Assembly (NCBI RefSeq): GCF_000719475.1
Contig: NZ_JOGO01000042.1
Coordinates: forward strand, 1-54,277
Direction: 5' to 3'
DNA: 54,277 bases
From: Streptomyces sp. NRRL F-5630
GTDB lineage: Bacteria > Actinomycetota > Actinomycetes > Streptomycetales > Streptomycetaceae
Shown here: in pieces, positions 1-9,695 of the stretch
Layout: each line of letters opens with the position of its first letter
How positions within the stretch are numbered: position 1 is the stretch's first letter
Notes under the pieces: model-generated
What the model was told of the DNA's origin: nothing
The model's input: only the letters and a program-made list of their open reading frames with translations
The model's database searches: none
Made by a program: the position numbers and the translations under genes

Positions 1-87
1 CCCCCCCCGGAAGCCCCCGGCCGTCCGCCCCTCCCGATCAGCCCTCCCGCCCCCGCACGGCGCCCCCGCGCCTCGCACACACGGTCG

Positions 88-93
88 TACCCT
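88..93 (+). promoter_or_regulatory. -10-like hexamer for a leaderless message
   Basis: TACCCT lies with six bases between it and the ATG at 100, and no purine-rich ribosome site is visible. The same spacing recurs at several other genes in this window. No clear -35 element is seen, so this is inference from position. Confidence 0.3.
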
Positions 94-99
94 GACCCC

Positions 100-3000
100 A
101 TGGAGACCCCGGCCGACCCGCCCCGCCCAGAGGAGCACAGCTCAGCGCCCCGTCCAGGAGGCGGCCGCCCCCAGGACCAGCACCCCTCGGCGCAGCGTCA
201 CGAGGCCGCCTACCCCGCCCACTGGGAGGCCGACGTCGTACTGCGCGACGGCGGCACCGCGCGGATCAGGCCCATCACCGCGGACGACGCCGAACGGCTC
301 GTCAGCTTCTACGAGCAGGTCTCCGACGAGTCGAAGTACTACCGCTTCTTCGCCCCCTACCCGAAGCTCTCCGCGAAGGACGTGCACCGGTTCACGCACC
401 ACGACTTCGTGGACCGCGTCGGGCTCGCCGCGACCATCGGCGGCGAGTTCATCGCGACCGTCCGCTACGACCGCGTCGACGCGACCGGCCGCCCCGCGTC
501 CGCGCCCGCCGACGAGGCCGAGGTCGCCTTCCTCGTGCAGGACGCGCACCAGGGGCGCGGCGTCGCCTCGGCGCTCCTCGAACACATCGCGGCCGTCGCG
601 CGCGAGCGCGGCATCCGCCGCTTCGGCGCCGAGGTGCTGCCCCACAACACCAAGATGATCAAGGTCTTCACGGACGCGGGCTACCAGCAGAAGCGCAGCT
701 TCGAGGACGGCGTCGTCCACCTGACCTTCGGTCTGGAACCCACCGAGCGCTCGCTCGCCGTGCAGTACGCGCGCGAGCAGCGTGCCGAGTCCCGCTCCGT
801 GCAGCGCCTCCTCGCCCCCACCTCCGTCGCGGTCGTCGGCGCCAAGCGCGCGGGCGGCGGCGTGGGCCGCAGCATCCTGCGCAACCTGCTCGCCGCCGGG
901 TACACGGGCCGCCTCTTCGCCGTCAACAGCAGCTTCCCCGAGGACCAGGGCACCCTCGACGGCGTGCCCGCCTTCCGCACCGTCAAGGAGATCGGCGAGG
1001 AGGTCGATCTCGCCGTGGTCGTCGTCCCCGCCGAGCGCGTGCCCGAGGCCGTCGCCGAGTGCGGTGAGCACGGGGTGCGCGGCCTCGTCGTCATCAGCGC
1101 CGGGTACGGCGAGAGCGTGACGGCGGGCAAGGCGCGGCAACGACGCCTCGTGCGGCAGGCGCGCAGCTACGGGATGCGGCTCGTCGGTCCCAACGCCTTC
1201 GGCCTCGTCAACACCGACCCCGCCGTGCGCCTCAACGCCTCCCTCGCTCCCGAACTCGCCCCGCGCGGCCGGGTCGGGCTCTTCACGCAGTCCGGCGCGA
1301 TCGGCATCGCGCTCCTCTCGGAGCTCCACCAGCGCGGCACCGGGCTCTCGACCTTCGTCTCGGCGGGCAACCGCGCCGACGTCTCGGGCAACGACGTCCT
1401 CCAGTACTGGTACGACGATCCCGACACCGACGTGGCCCTCATGTACCTGGAGTCGATCGGCAACCCCCGCAAGTTCACCCGGCTCGCACGCCGCGCCGCA
1501 GCGACCAAGCCGCTCGTCGTCGTGCAGGGCGCCCGGCACAGTGCCGCGACGCCGCCCTCGCACGCCGTCGCCGAGACCCGCCTCCCGCACGCGACGGTCT
1601 CCGCGCTCCTCGCGCAGGCCGGTGTCATCAGGGTCGAGACCGTCACCGACCTCGTCGACACCGGGGTGCTGCTCGCGGGCCAGCCGCTGCCCGAGGGGCC
1701 GCGCGTCGCGATCCTCGGCAACTCCGAGTCGCTCGGCCTGCTCACGTACGACGCGTGCCTGAGCGAGGGCCTGCGCCCGCGCACCCCGCTCGACCTCACG
1801 ACGTCCGCGAGCCCCGAGGACTTCCGGCGCGCCCTGGAGCAGGCGCTCGCCGAGCCGGACAGCGACGCCGTCGTCGTCACCGCGATCCCGTGGGTCGGCG
1901 AGGGCGCGCTCGACTGGCCCGAGGGTGAGGTGCTCGGCGCGGCGCTGCGCGAGGCGGTCGCCGCCTCGACGTCGCGCAAGCCGGTCCTCGTCGTGCACGT
2001 CGAACTCGGTGGCCTTGCCCACGCACTCTCCGCGGCGACCGCGACCCTCCCGGCGAGCGCGGGCCCGCACACCCCGGGCGGCGCGGTCCGCGCGGACGTG
2101 CGCGAGGCGGGGGTCGTACGCGACGAGCGCGAGGCACGCGCGGCGGTACGGGAGCCGGGCGCGGCGGCCCGGGAGCCCGGCGCCGCGGTAGGGGGAACCG
2201 GCGACCCCGCCCCAGCGCCGGGCGCCGAGGAGTCCCCGGGCGCTGCCCCTCGCATCCCCGCTTACCCCGCCCCCGAGCGTGCCGTCCGCGCGCTCGCCCG
2301 CGCCGTGCGGCACGCGCAGTGGCGCACGGACACCGAGCACCCGGGACGCGTGCCCGAGTTCGACGACATCGACGAGCACGGCGCCGCCGAGCGCATCGCC
2401 GCGCTCCTCGACGCGCTCCCGGCGGGCGCGCGCGGCACGACGCCCGGGCCCGAGGACACCGGGGACCTCCTGCGGCGCTACGGCGTCCCCGTCCTGCGCG
2501 CCCTGCCCGCGCCCGACGCCGACACGGCGGCGCGTGCCGCCGCCGAGCTGGGCTACCCGGTCGCGCTCAAGATCACCGCCCCGCACCTGCGGCATCGCCC
2601 CGACCTCGGCGGCGTCCGTCTCGACCTCGCCGACGAGAACGACCTGCGCCGCGCCTACGCGGACCTGACCGCGCTCCTCGGCTCGCCCGCCGAACTGCGG
2701 CCCGTCGTGCAGTCGATGGCACCGCGCGGGGTGGACACGGTGGTGCGGGCCGTCATCGACCCGGCGGCGGGCGCGGTGCTCTCCTTCGGGCTCGCGGGGG
2801 CACCCTCCGAGCTTCTCGGCGACACGGCGCACCGCCTCGTCCCGGTCACCGACAGGGACGCGGCCGAGCAGGTCCGCTCGCTGCGCAGCGCCCCGCTCCT
2901 CTTCGGCTGGCGCGGCGCGGCTCCCGTCGACACGGATGCCCTCCAGGAGCTGATCCAGCGCGTCTCACGCCTCGTGGACGACCACCCCGAGATCGTCGCG

Positions 3001-3120
3001 GTCTCCCTGGAACCGGTCGTCGTCGCCCCCCGCACGGTGCGCGTCCTCGGCGCGTCCCTCCGCCTGGCCCACCCCCCGGCGGTGGGCGGCGAGGGACCGC
3101 GCAGGATGCCGACGTACTGA
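100..3120 (+). CDS. GNAT / acyl-CoA synthetase-like protein acetyltransferase (Pat type)
   Basis: A 1006-residue fusion. Residues about 45-215 are a GNAT acetyltransferase with the acetyl-CoA motif QDAHQGRGVASALL. Then come a CoA-binding Rossmann domain (about 237-330), a succinyl-CoA-ligase-like flavodoxin region containing LFTQSGAIGIAL, and a C-terminal ATP-grasp-like domain (about 790-990). This is the layout of Pat-type protein lysine acetyltransferases, which acetylate acyl-CoA synthetases and other enzymes; the ligase-like part is usually regulatory. Residues about 670-745 are an Arg/Ala/Glu-rich linker of repeated REPGAA-like units. The exact substrate cannot be read from the sequence. 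Confidence 0.85.
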   Translation: METPADPPRPEEHSSAPRPGGGRPQDQHPSAQRHEAAYPAHWEADVVLRDGGTARIRPITADDAERLVSFYEQVSDESKYYRFFAPYPKLSAKDVHRFTHHDFVDRVGLAATIGGEFIATVRYDRVDATGRPASAPADEAEVAFLVQDAHQGRGVASALLEHIAAVARERGIRRFGAEVLPHNTKMIKVFTDAGYQQKRSFEDGVVHLTFGLEPTERSLAVQYAREQRAESRSVQRLLAPTSVAVVGAKRAGGGVGRSILRNLLAAGYTGRLFAVNSSFPEDQGTLDGVPAFRTVKEIGEEVDLAVVVVPAERVPEAVAECGEHGVRGLVVISAGYGESVTAGKARQRRLVRQARSYGMRLVGPNAFGLVNTDPAVRLNASLAPELAPRGRVGLFTQSGAIGIALLSELHQRGTGLSTFVSAGNRADVSGNDVLQYWYDDPDTDVALMYLESIGNPRKFTRLARRAAATKPLVVVQGARHSAATPPSHAVAETRLPHATVSALLAQAGVIRVETVTDLVDTGVLLAGQPLPEGPRVAILGNSESLGLLTYDACLSEGLRPRTPLDLTTSASPEDFRRALEQALAEPDSDAVVVTAIPWVGEGALDWPEGEVLGAALREAVAASTSRKPVLVVHVELGGLAHALSAATATLPASAGPHTPGGAVRADVREAGVVRDEREARAAVREPGAAAREPGAAVGGTGDPAPAPGAEESPGAAPRIPAYPAPERAVRALARAVRHAQWRTDTEHPGRVPEFDDIDEHGAAERIAALLDALPAGARGTTPGPEDTGDLLRRYGVPVLRALPAPDADTAARAAAELGYPVALKITAPHLRHRPDLGGVRLDLADENDLRRAYADLTALLGSPAELRPVVQSMAPRGVDTVVRAVIDPAAGAVLSFGLAGAPSELLGDTAHRLVPVTDRDAAEQVRSLRSAPLLFGWRGAAPVDTDALQELIQRVSRLVDDHPEIVAVSLEPVVVAPRTVRVLGASLRLAHPPAVGGEGPRRMPTY

Positions 3121-3389
3121 CGGGCGGGGCGTGGGGACCGGCGGGGCCCGGCAGCGGCCCGGAGCACGGGCCCCCGCGCTCCGCGACGACCGCCGACCGC
3201 CGGGTTTCGCCAAGGGCGTCACGTGCCTTTCCAGCACCGCCGTGCGTCCCCCTCGCCGTGCCCGCTTCCCCGCGCGGCACGGTCTTCGCGCACGCCCGGC
3301 GCCCCGTGCTCCCGCCGGGCCCGGCCCCTGCCCCGCCCCCGCCGCAGGACGAACCCCCACGGAGTGACCGGCCACGGCCCCCGCCCCCG

Positions 3390-3395
3390 TAGGAT
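3390..3395 (+). promoter_or_regulatory. TAGGAT -10 box, leaderless
   Basis: TAGGAT matches the Streptomyces housekeeping -10 consensus and has six bases between it and the ATG at 3402. There is no Shine-Dalgarno sequence between them, so transcription probably starts at or next to the start codon. The preceding 270 bases (3121-3389) contain no gene I can support. Confidence 0.45.
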
Positions 3396-3401
3396 GGGCG
3401 C

Positions 3402-4010
3402 ATGGCGAAGACCGGTACGACGACCCAGGGGCTCCGCGCGGCGATCGAGCGCAGCGGCTACTACCCGGCCCTCGTGGCCGAGGCCGTGGAGGCCGCGGTC
3501 GGCGGGGACCCGGTGGTGTCGTACCTGGTGCACCAGGAGACGACGTTCGACGCGAACGAGGTCCGCAGGCACGTCACCGTGCTCGTGCTCACCGAGCACC
3601 GCTTCATCGTGAGCCACACCGACGAGCAGGCCGCCGACGACACCTCGCCCACCCCGTACGCCACGACGTCGACCGAGTCCGTGCGCATCGAGCGGATCTC
3701 CTCCGTCGTGACGAGCCGCGTCGTCGCCAACCCCGAGTCGTACACCCCTGGCACCCTGCCCCGTGAGGTCGTCCTCACGATCGGCTGGGGTGCCGTGTCC
3801 CGTCTCGACCTGGAGCCCGCCGCCTGCGGCGACCCGAACTGCGAGGCCGACCACGGCTACACGGGCAGCTCCACCGCCGACGACCTGAGCCTGCGGGTGA
3901 GCGAGGCGGGCGACGGTCCCGAGACGGTCCGCCAGGCGCTCGCCTTCTCGCAGGCCCTCTCGGAGGCCACGGCGGCGCTCGGCGAGGGCCCCTCCGGGAC
4001 CCGGCGCTGA
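3402..4010 (+). CDS. DUF5998 family protein
   Basis: A 202-residue soluble protein without signal peptide or membrane segment, matching the conserved actinobacterial DUF5998 family in length and in the N-terminal pattern around RSGYYPALVAEAV. The middle carries beta-rich segments and a short Cys pair (ACGDPNCEAD). No catalytic function is established for the family. Its stop codon shares one base with the ATG of the phosphodiesterase-like gene that follows, so the two are translationally coupled and probably act together. The start is fixed by the leaderless promoter. Confidence 0.75.
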   Translation: MAKTGTTTQGLRAAIERSGYYPALVAEAVEAAVGGDPVVSYLVHQETTFDANEVRRHVTVLVLTEHRFIVSHTDEQAADDTSPTPYATTSTESVRIERISSVVTSRVVANPESYTPGTLPREVVLTIGWGAVSRLDLEPAACGDPNCEADHGYTGSSTADDLSLRVSEAGDGPETVRQALAFSQALSEATAALGEGPSGTRR

Positions 4011-5239
4011 TGGGCGGGGCGCACCACGCGGACTGGGACGCCTACGAGGCGCGGCACGCCCCCGACCCCTACGCGCCGCTCCCGCTCTCCTCGGCGCTCG
4101 TGCCCGAGTACGGGAGCGGCAGCCTCGCGGACCTCCTCCCCACCCTCGCCGCCGGGCTCGGCGTCCCCGGCTTCGTCCCGGCCATCGGCGAGCTGACCCC
4201 GGCCGACCGCGCCTGCGTCTTCCTCGTCGACGGCCTCGGCTGGGAGCAGCTTCGCGCGCACCCCGACGAGGCGCCCTTCCTGCACGGCCTGCTCGGCACC
4301 TCGCGCGGCGGCACGGGACGGCCCCTCACCTCCGGCTTCCCCTCGACCACCGCCGCCTCGCTCGCCTCGGTCGGCACCGGCACGGTGCCCGGCCGGCACG
4401 GACTGCTCGGCTACGCGGTGCGCGACCCGGCGACGGGCGCGCTCATGAACCAGCTCCGCTGGCAGCCCTGGACCGACCCCACCGCCTGGCAGCCGCATCC
4501 CACGGTCTTCCGCGCCGCCGACGCGGCCGGGGTGCACACCGCGCAGGTCTCGGCCCCGCACTTCCGCGAGACGCCCCTCACCAAGGTCGCGCTCTCCGGC
4601 GGCACCTTCCACGGCCGCTTCACCGGCGAGGAGCGCATGGACCGCGCCGCCGAGGAACTTGCCGCGGGCGACCGCTCGCTCGTCTACACGTACTACAGCG
4701 AACTCGACGGCGCCGGGCACAAGTACGGCACGGGATCGGACACGTGGCGCGGCCAGCTCATGCAGGTCGACCGGCTCGTGCAGCGCCTCGCGGGGCAACT
4801 CCCGCCGCGTACCGCGCTGTACGTCACGGCGGACCACGGCATGGTCGACGTCCCCGAGGACCCCGAGAGCCGCGTCGACTACGACGAGGACTGGGAACTC
4901 GGCGCGGGCGTCGCGCTGCTGGGCGGCGAGGGACGCGCGCGCCACGTGTACGCGCACCCGGGAGCGGCCGCCGACGTCCTCGCCGTGTGGCGCGAGGTCC
5001 TGGGGGACCGCTTCTGGGTCGCGAGCCGCGAAGAGGCGCTGGACGCCGGGTGGTTCGGGCCGCCGGAGCTGTGCGAGGAGCGGGTGCACGCGCGGATCGG
5101 CGACGTGGTCGCGGCGCCGCAGGGGCTCTCCGCGATCGTCGCGAGCGAGACCGAGCCGCGTGAGACGGCGCTCGTCGGGATGCACGGCTCCCTCACGCCG
5201 GCGGAGCAGTACGTGCCGCTCATCGAGATCCGCACCTGA
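4010..5239 (+). CDS. alkaline phosphatase superfamily nucleotide pyrophosphatase/phosphodiesterase
   Basis: A 409-residue protein of the type I phosphodiesterase/nucleotide pyrophosphatase family. Visible metal-site motifs are VFLVDGLGW (first Asp), the nucleophile Thr region GFPSTTAASLASVGTGTVPG, and DHGMVDV near the C-terminal third. These enzymes hydrolyse phosphodiester or pyrophosphate bonds using two zinc ions. No signal peptide is evident, so it is probably cytoplasmic. It overlaps the DUF5998 gene by one base. The true substrate is unknown. Confidence 0.8.
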   Translation: MGGAHHADWDAYEARHAPDPYAPLPLSSALVPEYGSGSLADLLPTLAAGLGVPGFVPAIGELTPADRACVFLVDGLGWEQLRAHPDEAPFLHGLLGTSRGGTGRPLTSGFPSTTAASLASVGTGTVPGRHGLLGYAVRDPATGALMNQLRWQPWTDPTAWQPHPTVFRAADAAGVHTAQVSAPHFRETPLTKVALSGGTFHGRFTGEERMDRAAEELAAGDRSLVYTYYSELDGAGHKYGTGSDTWRGQLMQVDRLVQRLAGQLPPRTALYVTADHGMVDVPEDPESRVDYDEDWELGAGVALLGGEGRARHVYAHPGAAADVLAVWREVLGDRFWVASREEALDAGWFGPPELCEERVHARIGDVVAAPQGLSAIVASETEPRETALVGMHGSLTPAEQYVPLIEIRT

Positions 5240-5454
5240 GCGCGGGGCCCCGGGCCCGTGCCCGCAGGCCCCCGACCCCTGCCCCGGGCCTCGGCCAGGC
5301 CCGCCGGGGTGCGCCGAGGCCCGCCGCACCCGGCCCCGTCCCGGCCGCGCGCGTGGCGTAGGGTCTGGGGTCGCCCCGGCGCCCACCGCCCCACCCGCTC
5401 CCGTACCACCGCCCCGCCCCGCCGCCCGGCGTTCCAGAAAGGCCCTGTCCGCAC

Positions 5455-6105
5455 ATGTCCGAATTGGTTTTCTTCTCCGGGACGATGGACTGCGGAAAGA
5501 GCACACTGGCCCTCCAGATCGGCCACAACCGGTCAGCGCGCGGGCTCCAGGGCGTGATCTTCACGCGGGACGACCGTGCCGGGGAGGGGAAGCTGTCCTC
5601 GCGGCTCGGGCTCGTCACGGACGCGGTCGAGGCGACCGAGGGCATGGACGTGCACGGCTACCTCGTCGACCGGCTCTCCAAGGGCGGCAAGGTGGACTAC
5701 GTGATCGTCGACGAGGCACAGTTCCTCGCGCCCCGGCAGATCGACCAGTTGGCGCGCATCGTCGACGAACTCCGGCTCGACGTCTTCGCCTTCGGCATCA
5801 CGACCGACTTCCGCACGAAGCTCTTCCCCGGCTCGCAGCGGCTCATCGAACTCGCCGACCGCGTCGAGGCCCTCCAGGTCGAGGCGCTGTGCTGGTGCGG
5901 CGCGCGGGCGACGCACAACGCCCGCACGGTGGACGGCGAGATGGTCGTCGAGGGCGCGCAGGTCGTCGTCGGGGACGTCAACCGCCGTGCGGGCGAGGTC
6001 GGTTACGAGGTGCTGTGCCGCCGCCACCATCTGCGCCGCGTGACGAGCGCGACGGCGAAGGCGGGCGTGCGTTCTCCCGACGTCCTGCCGGTGCAGGGCG
6101 GCTGA
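5455..6105 (+). CDS. tdk: thymidine kinase (type II)
   Basis: A 216-residue protein that phosphorylates deoxythymidine with ATP in the pyrimidine salvage pathway. It has the P-loop GTMDCGKST at residues 9-17, the DEAQF motif near residue 86 typical of type II enzymes, and a C-terminal zinc-binding lasso with CWCG and a later CRRHH. A ribosome site (AGAAAGG) precedes the ATG. It converges with the glyoxalase-fold gene, leaving only six bases between the two stop codons. Confidence 0.93.
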   Translation: MSELVFFSGTMDCGKSTLALQIGHNRSARGLQGVIFTRDDRAGEGKLSSRLGLVTDAVEATEGMDVHGYLVDRLSKGGKVDYVIVDEAQFLAPRQIDQLARIVDELRLDVFAFGITTDFRTKLFPGSQRLIELADRVEALQVEALCWCGARATHNARTVDGEMVVEGAQVVVGDVNRRAGEVGYEVLCRRHHLRRVTSATAKAGVRSPDVLPVQGG

Positions 6106-6111
6106 CACGGC

Positions 6112-6873
6112 TCAGCCGCCCGCGACGTCCGTCCGTACGAGGGCGAAGACCGCGCCCTCCGGGTCGGCGACCGTCGCCGTGTGCCCCCGCGGGCCCTCGG
6201 CGGGCTCCTCCACGACCTGGCCGCCGAGGGCGAGGACCCGCGCGCACGAGGCGGCCACGTCGGCGGCCTCGAAGCACGCGAGCCACCCCGCGCCGTGCTC
6301 CCGCGCCCGCGAGCGGCCCACGCCGAGCGCGGAGGCCACGGGGCGTCCGTCGAGCGTGAACGTCAGGTGATCGGGGTCGTCCTGCCGCGCGCCGAAGCCG
6401 AGGACGGTGCGGTAGAACGGCGTGACGGACGCGGTGTCGTGGGTGAGGAGTTCGGACCAGGAGTGGGCGCCCGGCACGCCGGTCACGGCGAAGCCCGCGT
6501 GCGCGGTGGGCTGCCACAGCCCGAAGCCCGCGCCGCCCGGGTCCGCGGCGAGCGCGAGCCGCCCGGCGCCCGGGGAGTCGAGCGGGCCGACGCCGACGGT
6601 GCCCCCGCAGGCGCGCACCGCGGCGGCCAGCTCGTTGACGTCCGCAGCCCCGAAGTACGTGGTCCAGGCGACCCGGAGGCCCGTTCCGGTGGGCAGTTGC
6701 CCGAGCCCGGCGACCGGACGGCCGTCGAGATGGGCGCGGGTGTAGGGGCCGAGCTGGCGCGGTCCCTCCGCGAACTCCCAGCCGAAGAGCCCGCCGTAGA
6801 ACTCCCGCGCGGCGCCGGGCTCGCGCACCATCAGGCTCACCCAGCACGGCCCCCCGCGCACCTCTCGTGCCAT
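6112..6873 (-). CDS. VOC (glyoxalase/bleomycin resistance fold) family protein
   Basis: A 253-residue protein made of two vicinal-oxygen-chelate halves (about 1-125 and 130-253), each with the beta-alpha-beta-beta-beta pattern; the halves open with GGPCWVSLMVREP and GAHSWSELLTHD. Members include glyoxalases, dioxygenases and self-resistance binding proteins, and the substrate here is unknown. I chose the ATG at 6873 because AGGAG stands nine bases before it. An in-frame ATG at 6909 would add 12 residues and cannot be excluded. It diverges from the sulfurtransferase gene. Confidence 0.8.
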   Translation of the reverse strand: MAREVRGGPCWVSLMVREPGAAREFYGGLFGWEFAEGPRQLGPYTRAHLDGRPVAGLGQLPTGTGLRVAWTTYFGAADVNELAAAVRACGGTVGVGPLDSPGAGRLALAADPGGAGFGLWQPTAHAGFAVTGVPGAHSWSELLTHDTASVTPFYRTVLGFGARQDDPDHLTFTLDGRPVASALGVGRSRAREHGAGWLACFEAADVAASCARVLALGGQVVEEPAEGPRGHTATVADPEGAVFALVRTDVAGG

Positions 6874-7167
6874 ACCGTCCCGCTCCTCCGCCGCCCGTGC
6901 CTCAGCCATCGCGCCTCGCTCTCCGCCCACTCCGCCCGCACCCACCGCACCCCCTGCCACGGTGCGTACCCGATTGTGCACCCCTGGTCGCCCGGACGAC
7001 CCGCCCGGGACCGGCGGGCCCCGGCTTCGCCGCACGAGCGCGCGCACCGGAGGCCGTACGGGGCGTGCGAGCGGGCACGGGGCGCGCCGGGTGGGGGAGT
7101 GCGCGGGTGCGGTGGGGCGGGGAGCGGGGAGCGGGGCGCGGGGGTGGGGTCGCGTGGCGCGGTGGGC

Positions 7168-7173
7168 CAGGAT
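7168..7173 (+). promoter_or_regulatory. CAGGAT -10 box, leaderless
   Basis: CAGGAT has six bases between it and the ATG at 7180 and no ribosome site in between. The divergent spacer 6874-7167 holds no other gene; it must contain the promoters for the VOC gene and the sulfurtransferase. Confidence 0.4.
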
Positions 7174-7179
7174 GATCCC

Positions 7180-8031
7180 ATGACCACTTCGCCACCCGCC
7201 CCCGTCTCCCCGCTCATCGACGCGAACACCCTCGCCCAGGACCTCGCCGGCCCCCGTCCGCCCGTCGTCCTCGATGTGCGCTACCGGCTCGGACAGCCCA
7301 GCCGGCGGCCCGCCTACCTCGAAGGGCACGTGCCCGGCGCCGTCTTCGTCGACCTCGACACCCAGCTCGCCGCCCCGCCGGGACCGCGCGGGCGCCACCC
7401 GCTGCCCGAGCCCGACGACTTCGGCGCCGTGATGCGCGCCGCCGGGGTGAGCGCGGACAGCCGGGTCGTCGTGTACGACGACGGGCAGGGCTGGGCGGCG
7501 GCGCGCACCTGGTGGCTGCTGCGCTGGTCGGGGCACGCGGCGGTGCGGGTGCTCGACGGGGGATTCCCCTCCTGGACCGGGGCCCTGGAGACCGGTGCGG
7601 CGGCCCCCGCCGCGGGCGACTTCGTGCCGCGGCCGGGCGCGCTGCCGACGCTCGACGCGGAGAGCGCGGCCGCACTGGCGCGTACGGGCCTGCTGCTCGA
7701 CGCGCGGGCGGGGGAGCGGTACCGGGGCGAGGTGGAGCCGGTCGACCCCGTGGGAGGCCATATCCCGGGGGCCGTGTCGGCGCCGACCGCCGAGAACGTC
7801 CTGCCCGACGGGCGGTTCAGGCCCGTCGCGGAGCTGAAGGCACGCTTCGCTGAGCTGGGCGCGGACGGCGCCCGGACGGTGGGTGTCTACTGCGGCTCGG
7901 GGGTCTCGGCGGCACAGGAAGTGCTGGCCCTCGAACTGGCCGGGGTGCGGGCCGCGTTGTACCCCGGGTCGTGGTCGGAGTGGACGGCCGACGGGGGGCG
8001 GCCCGTCGCCACCGGGCCGGAGCGCGGCTGA
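7180..8031 (+). CDS. sulfurtransferase (tandem rhodanese, thiosulfate/mercaptopyruvate type)
   Basis: A 283-residue cytoplasmic protein with an inactive N-terminal rhodanese domain (about 10-135) and a catalytic C-terminal one (about 150-275). The active loop reads YCGSGVSAAQ, with the Cys that carries the persulfide; the CGSGV-A form is typical of the mercaptopyruvate/thiosulfate sulfurtransferase group. It transfers sulfane sulfur to cyanide or thiol acceptors. The gene stands alone, with a leaderless promoter before it and hairpins after it. Confidence 0.88.
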   Translation: MTTSPPAPVSPLIDANTLAQDLAGPRPPVVLDVRYRLGQPSRRPAYLEGHVPGAVFVDLDTQLAAPPGPRGRHPLPEPDDFGAVMRAAGVSADSRVVVYDDGQGWAAARTWWLLRWSGHAAVRVLDGGFPSWTGALETGAAAPAAGDFVPRPGALPTLDAESAAALARTGLLLDARAGERYRGEVEPVDPVGGHIPGAVSAPTAENVLPDGRFRPVAELKARFAELGADGARTVGVYCGSGVSAAQEVLALELAGVRAALYPGSWSEWTADGGRPVATGPERG

Positions 8032-8054
8032 CGGCTGAGGAACCGGCGCGGAGC

Positions 8055-8100
8055 GGGCGCCGCCGAAGGCGCCCCTCCCACCCGGGAGTTCAGTCCCGGG
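8055..8100. terminator. two adjacent hairpins between convergent genes
   Basis: GGGCGCC (8055-8061) pairs with GGCGCCC (8068-8074) around a six-base loop, followed by CCCGGGA/TCCCGGG (8081-8100) around GTTCAG. They sit in the 96-base gap between the convergent sulfurtransferase and sepH genes and could serve both. No U-tract is present, as is usual in Streptomyces. Confidence 0.6.
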
Positions 8101-8127
8101 CCCGCCACCGCTCGTTCCTGGCGGTGC

Positions 8128-9207
8128 TCAGTCCTGCTTCTTGCGCCGGGTCCCGAAGACGATCTCGTCCCAGCTCGGGACCGCCGCGCGTCGGCCCGGC
8201 CGGACGCCGTCCGCCTCGGCCTGCCGGTCGGTGGAGCCGATGAGCCGGTCGCGGTGGCTGGAGACCGCGCGCGGCATGAGCACGTCCGCGTACGCCGAAC
8301 CCGCCGAGGCCGCGGGGGCCGGGGGCTCCTCGACCTCGGGCTCGCGCTCCGGCTCGTCCTGCCCCGCACGCTCCGCCGACGACCGCTCGGGCACCACCAT
8401 GTCGCCGCGGAAGCTCGGCACCGCCTCCAGAAGACTCGTCAGCGAGTCGCGCCCCGAGTCGGCCGAGGCCACGGGGAGTTCGTCCTCGTCCTCGTCCTCG
8501 GCGGCGGGCGCCTGCGGGAGCGCCGGGGGCCGGTCGGGGAGCGCGGGACGGTCGCGGTCGAAGCGGTCGATCGTGCGCTCGCGCGGCAGTCGCGCGATAC
8601 GGGGCACGAAGGGCATGGGCTCGGGCGAGGACAGCTCGTCGGACTCGCCGATGAGCGCGCGCGCCTCGTCGTCCACGGCCTGCACGAGACGGCGGGGCGG
8701 GTCGTACGTCCAGCTCGCCGAGCGCGTCTCGCCCACGAGCCGGTAGACGAGGATGACCTCCCAGGTGCCGTCGTCGCGGCGCCAGGAGTCCCACTGCACG
8801 GTCTCCTTGTCGGCCCCGCGCATCATCAGCCGCTCCTGCACGGCGTCACCGAGCTGGGGGCCCGCGGACTCGCCGGGACGGCGTACGGGCGTCTTGCGGG
8901 CCCGCTCCGCCATGAAGGCGCGCTCCGCGAGCACGGGGCCCTCGAAGCGCCGTACGCGGTCCACGGGGATGCCTGCCAGTTGCGCGACTTCCTCCGCGCT
9001 CGCCCCTGCTCTTATACGGGCCTGGATGTCCCGCGGGCGCAGGTGGCTCTCGACCTCGATCTCGATCTGGCCGAGGCGCGGCCTGTCACCGCGCACGGCG
9101 GCACGCAGCCGCTCGTCGATGGCGAGGGTGTACTCCGTGTTGTCGGCAGCTTTCAGCACAAGACGTGTGCCGTCGTTGCTGACGGCCACGACACGCAGTT
9201 CGGGCAT
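8128..9207 (-). CDS. sepH: septation protein SepH
   Basis: A 359-residue protein with the N-terminal DUF3071 domain (start MPELRVVAVSNDG) that includes a helix-turn-helix-like segment, IQARIRAGASAEEVAQLAG, at about residues 60-85. The middle and C-terminus are acidic and disordered, with a DEDEDE run, ending in a basic RRKKQD tail. SepH is an actinobacterial cell-division factor that promotes FtsZ assembly through the conserved N-terminal domain. The start is supported by GGGAGG nine bases upstream; longer in-frame starts lack a ribosome site. Confidence 0.92.
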   Translation of the reverse strand: MPELRVVAVSNDGTRLVLKAADNTEYTLAIDERLRAAVRGDRPRLGQIEIEVESHLRPRDIQARIRAGASAEEVAQLAGIPVDRVRRFEGPVLAERAFMAERARKTPVRRPGESAGPQLGDAVQERLMMRGADKETVQWDSWRRDDGTWEVILVYRLVGETRSASWTYDPPRRLVQAVDDEARALIGESDELSSPEPMPFVPRIARLPRERTIDRFDRDRPALPDRPPALPQAPAAEDEDEDELPVASADSGRDSLTSLLEAVPSFRGDMVVPERSSAERAGQDEPEREPEVEEPPAPAASAGSAYADVLMPRAVSSHRDRLIGSTDRQAEADGVRPGRRAAVPSWDEIVFGTRRKKQD

Positions 9208-9695
9208 GGGGACCTCCCGGGTGGTGCCTGCCGACGTCACGTGCGTCGCTGCTTCCGCTAGTCGAGTGTGGCCTGCCCGGGTGCAGCCTGCCACAACCTT
9301 GCCGAGTTGCCCGGCGTGTCGGGCACGGGACCTGACACTCCGTTATGGCACGGTACTTCATTGCAACGCTGAGTGACCACCCCGGGCTCCCAGAGGCGAC
9401 GAGGCTCTCCCGCCACCGCCGGGTCGTCCCCTCGCGGACGGACCCGCTCCGGCCGGATGGCCGGCCGTTCCGGTGCGAAGAGTCCCGGGCACCCTGACGG
9501 GAGACCGGACCCAGGGCTCGCAACAGTACTCCATTCGGGCCATCCGTGGTGGGGCGACGCTCCGCCGGACATCCCCCGCCCCGGGCGCGCGCGGGAGCGA
9601 AGGCGGGCGCGCCGGGCGTTTCGCGGGCGCTCGCGCGGGCACCGGGCGAGTGTGTCCGGCCGGTGGGTGGCGCGCTTCACAAAATCCCCGGAACC

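Noticed and set aside
2060..2260. Possible tandem DNA repeat in the acetyltransferase gene
   Set aside because: The units are short, degenerate Arg/Glu/Pro/Gly/Ala codon runs within an inter-domain linker, not an ordered DNA repeat.
142..2832. An 896-codon open frame on the strand opposite the acetyltransferase gene
   Set aside because: It mirrors the coding frame in very G/C-rich DNA, where antisense frames stay open by chance; its translation is Arg/Gly/Asp-rich with no recognisable domain.
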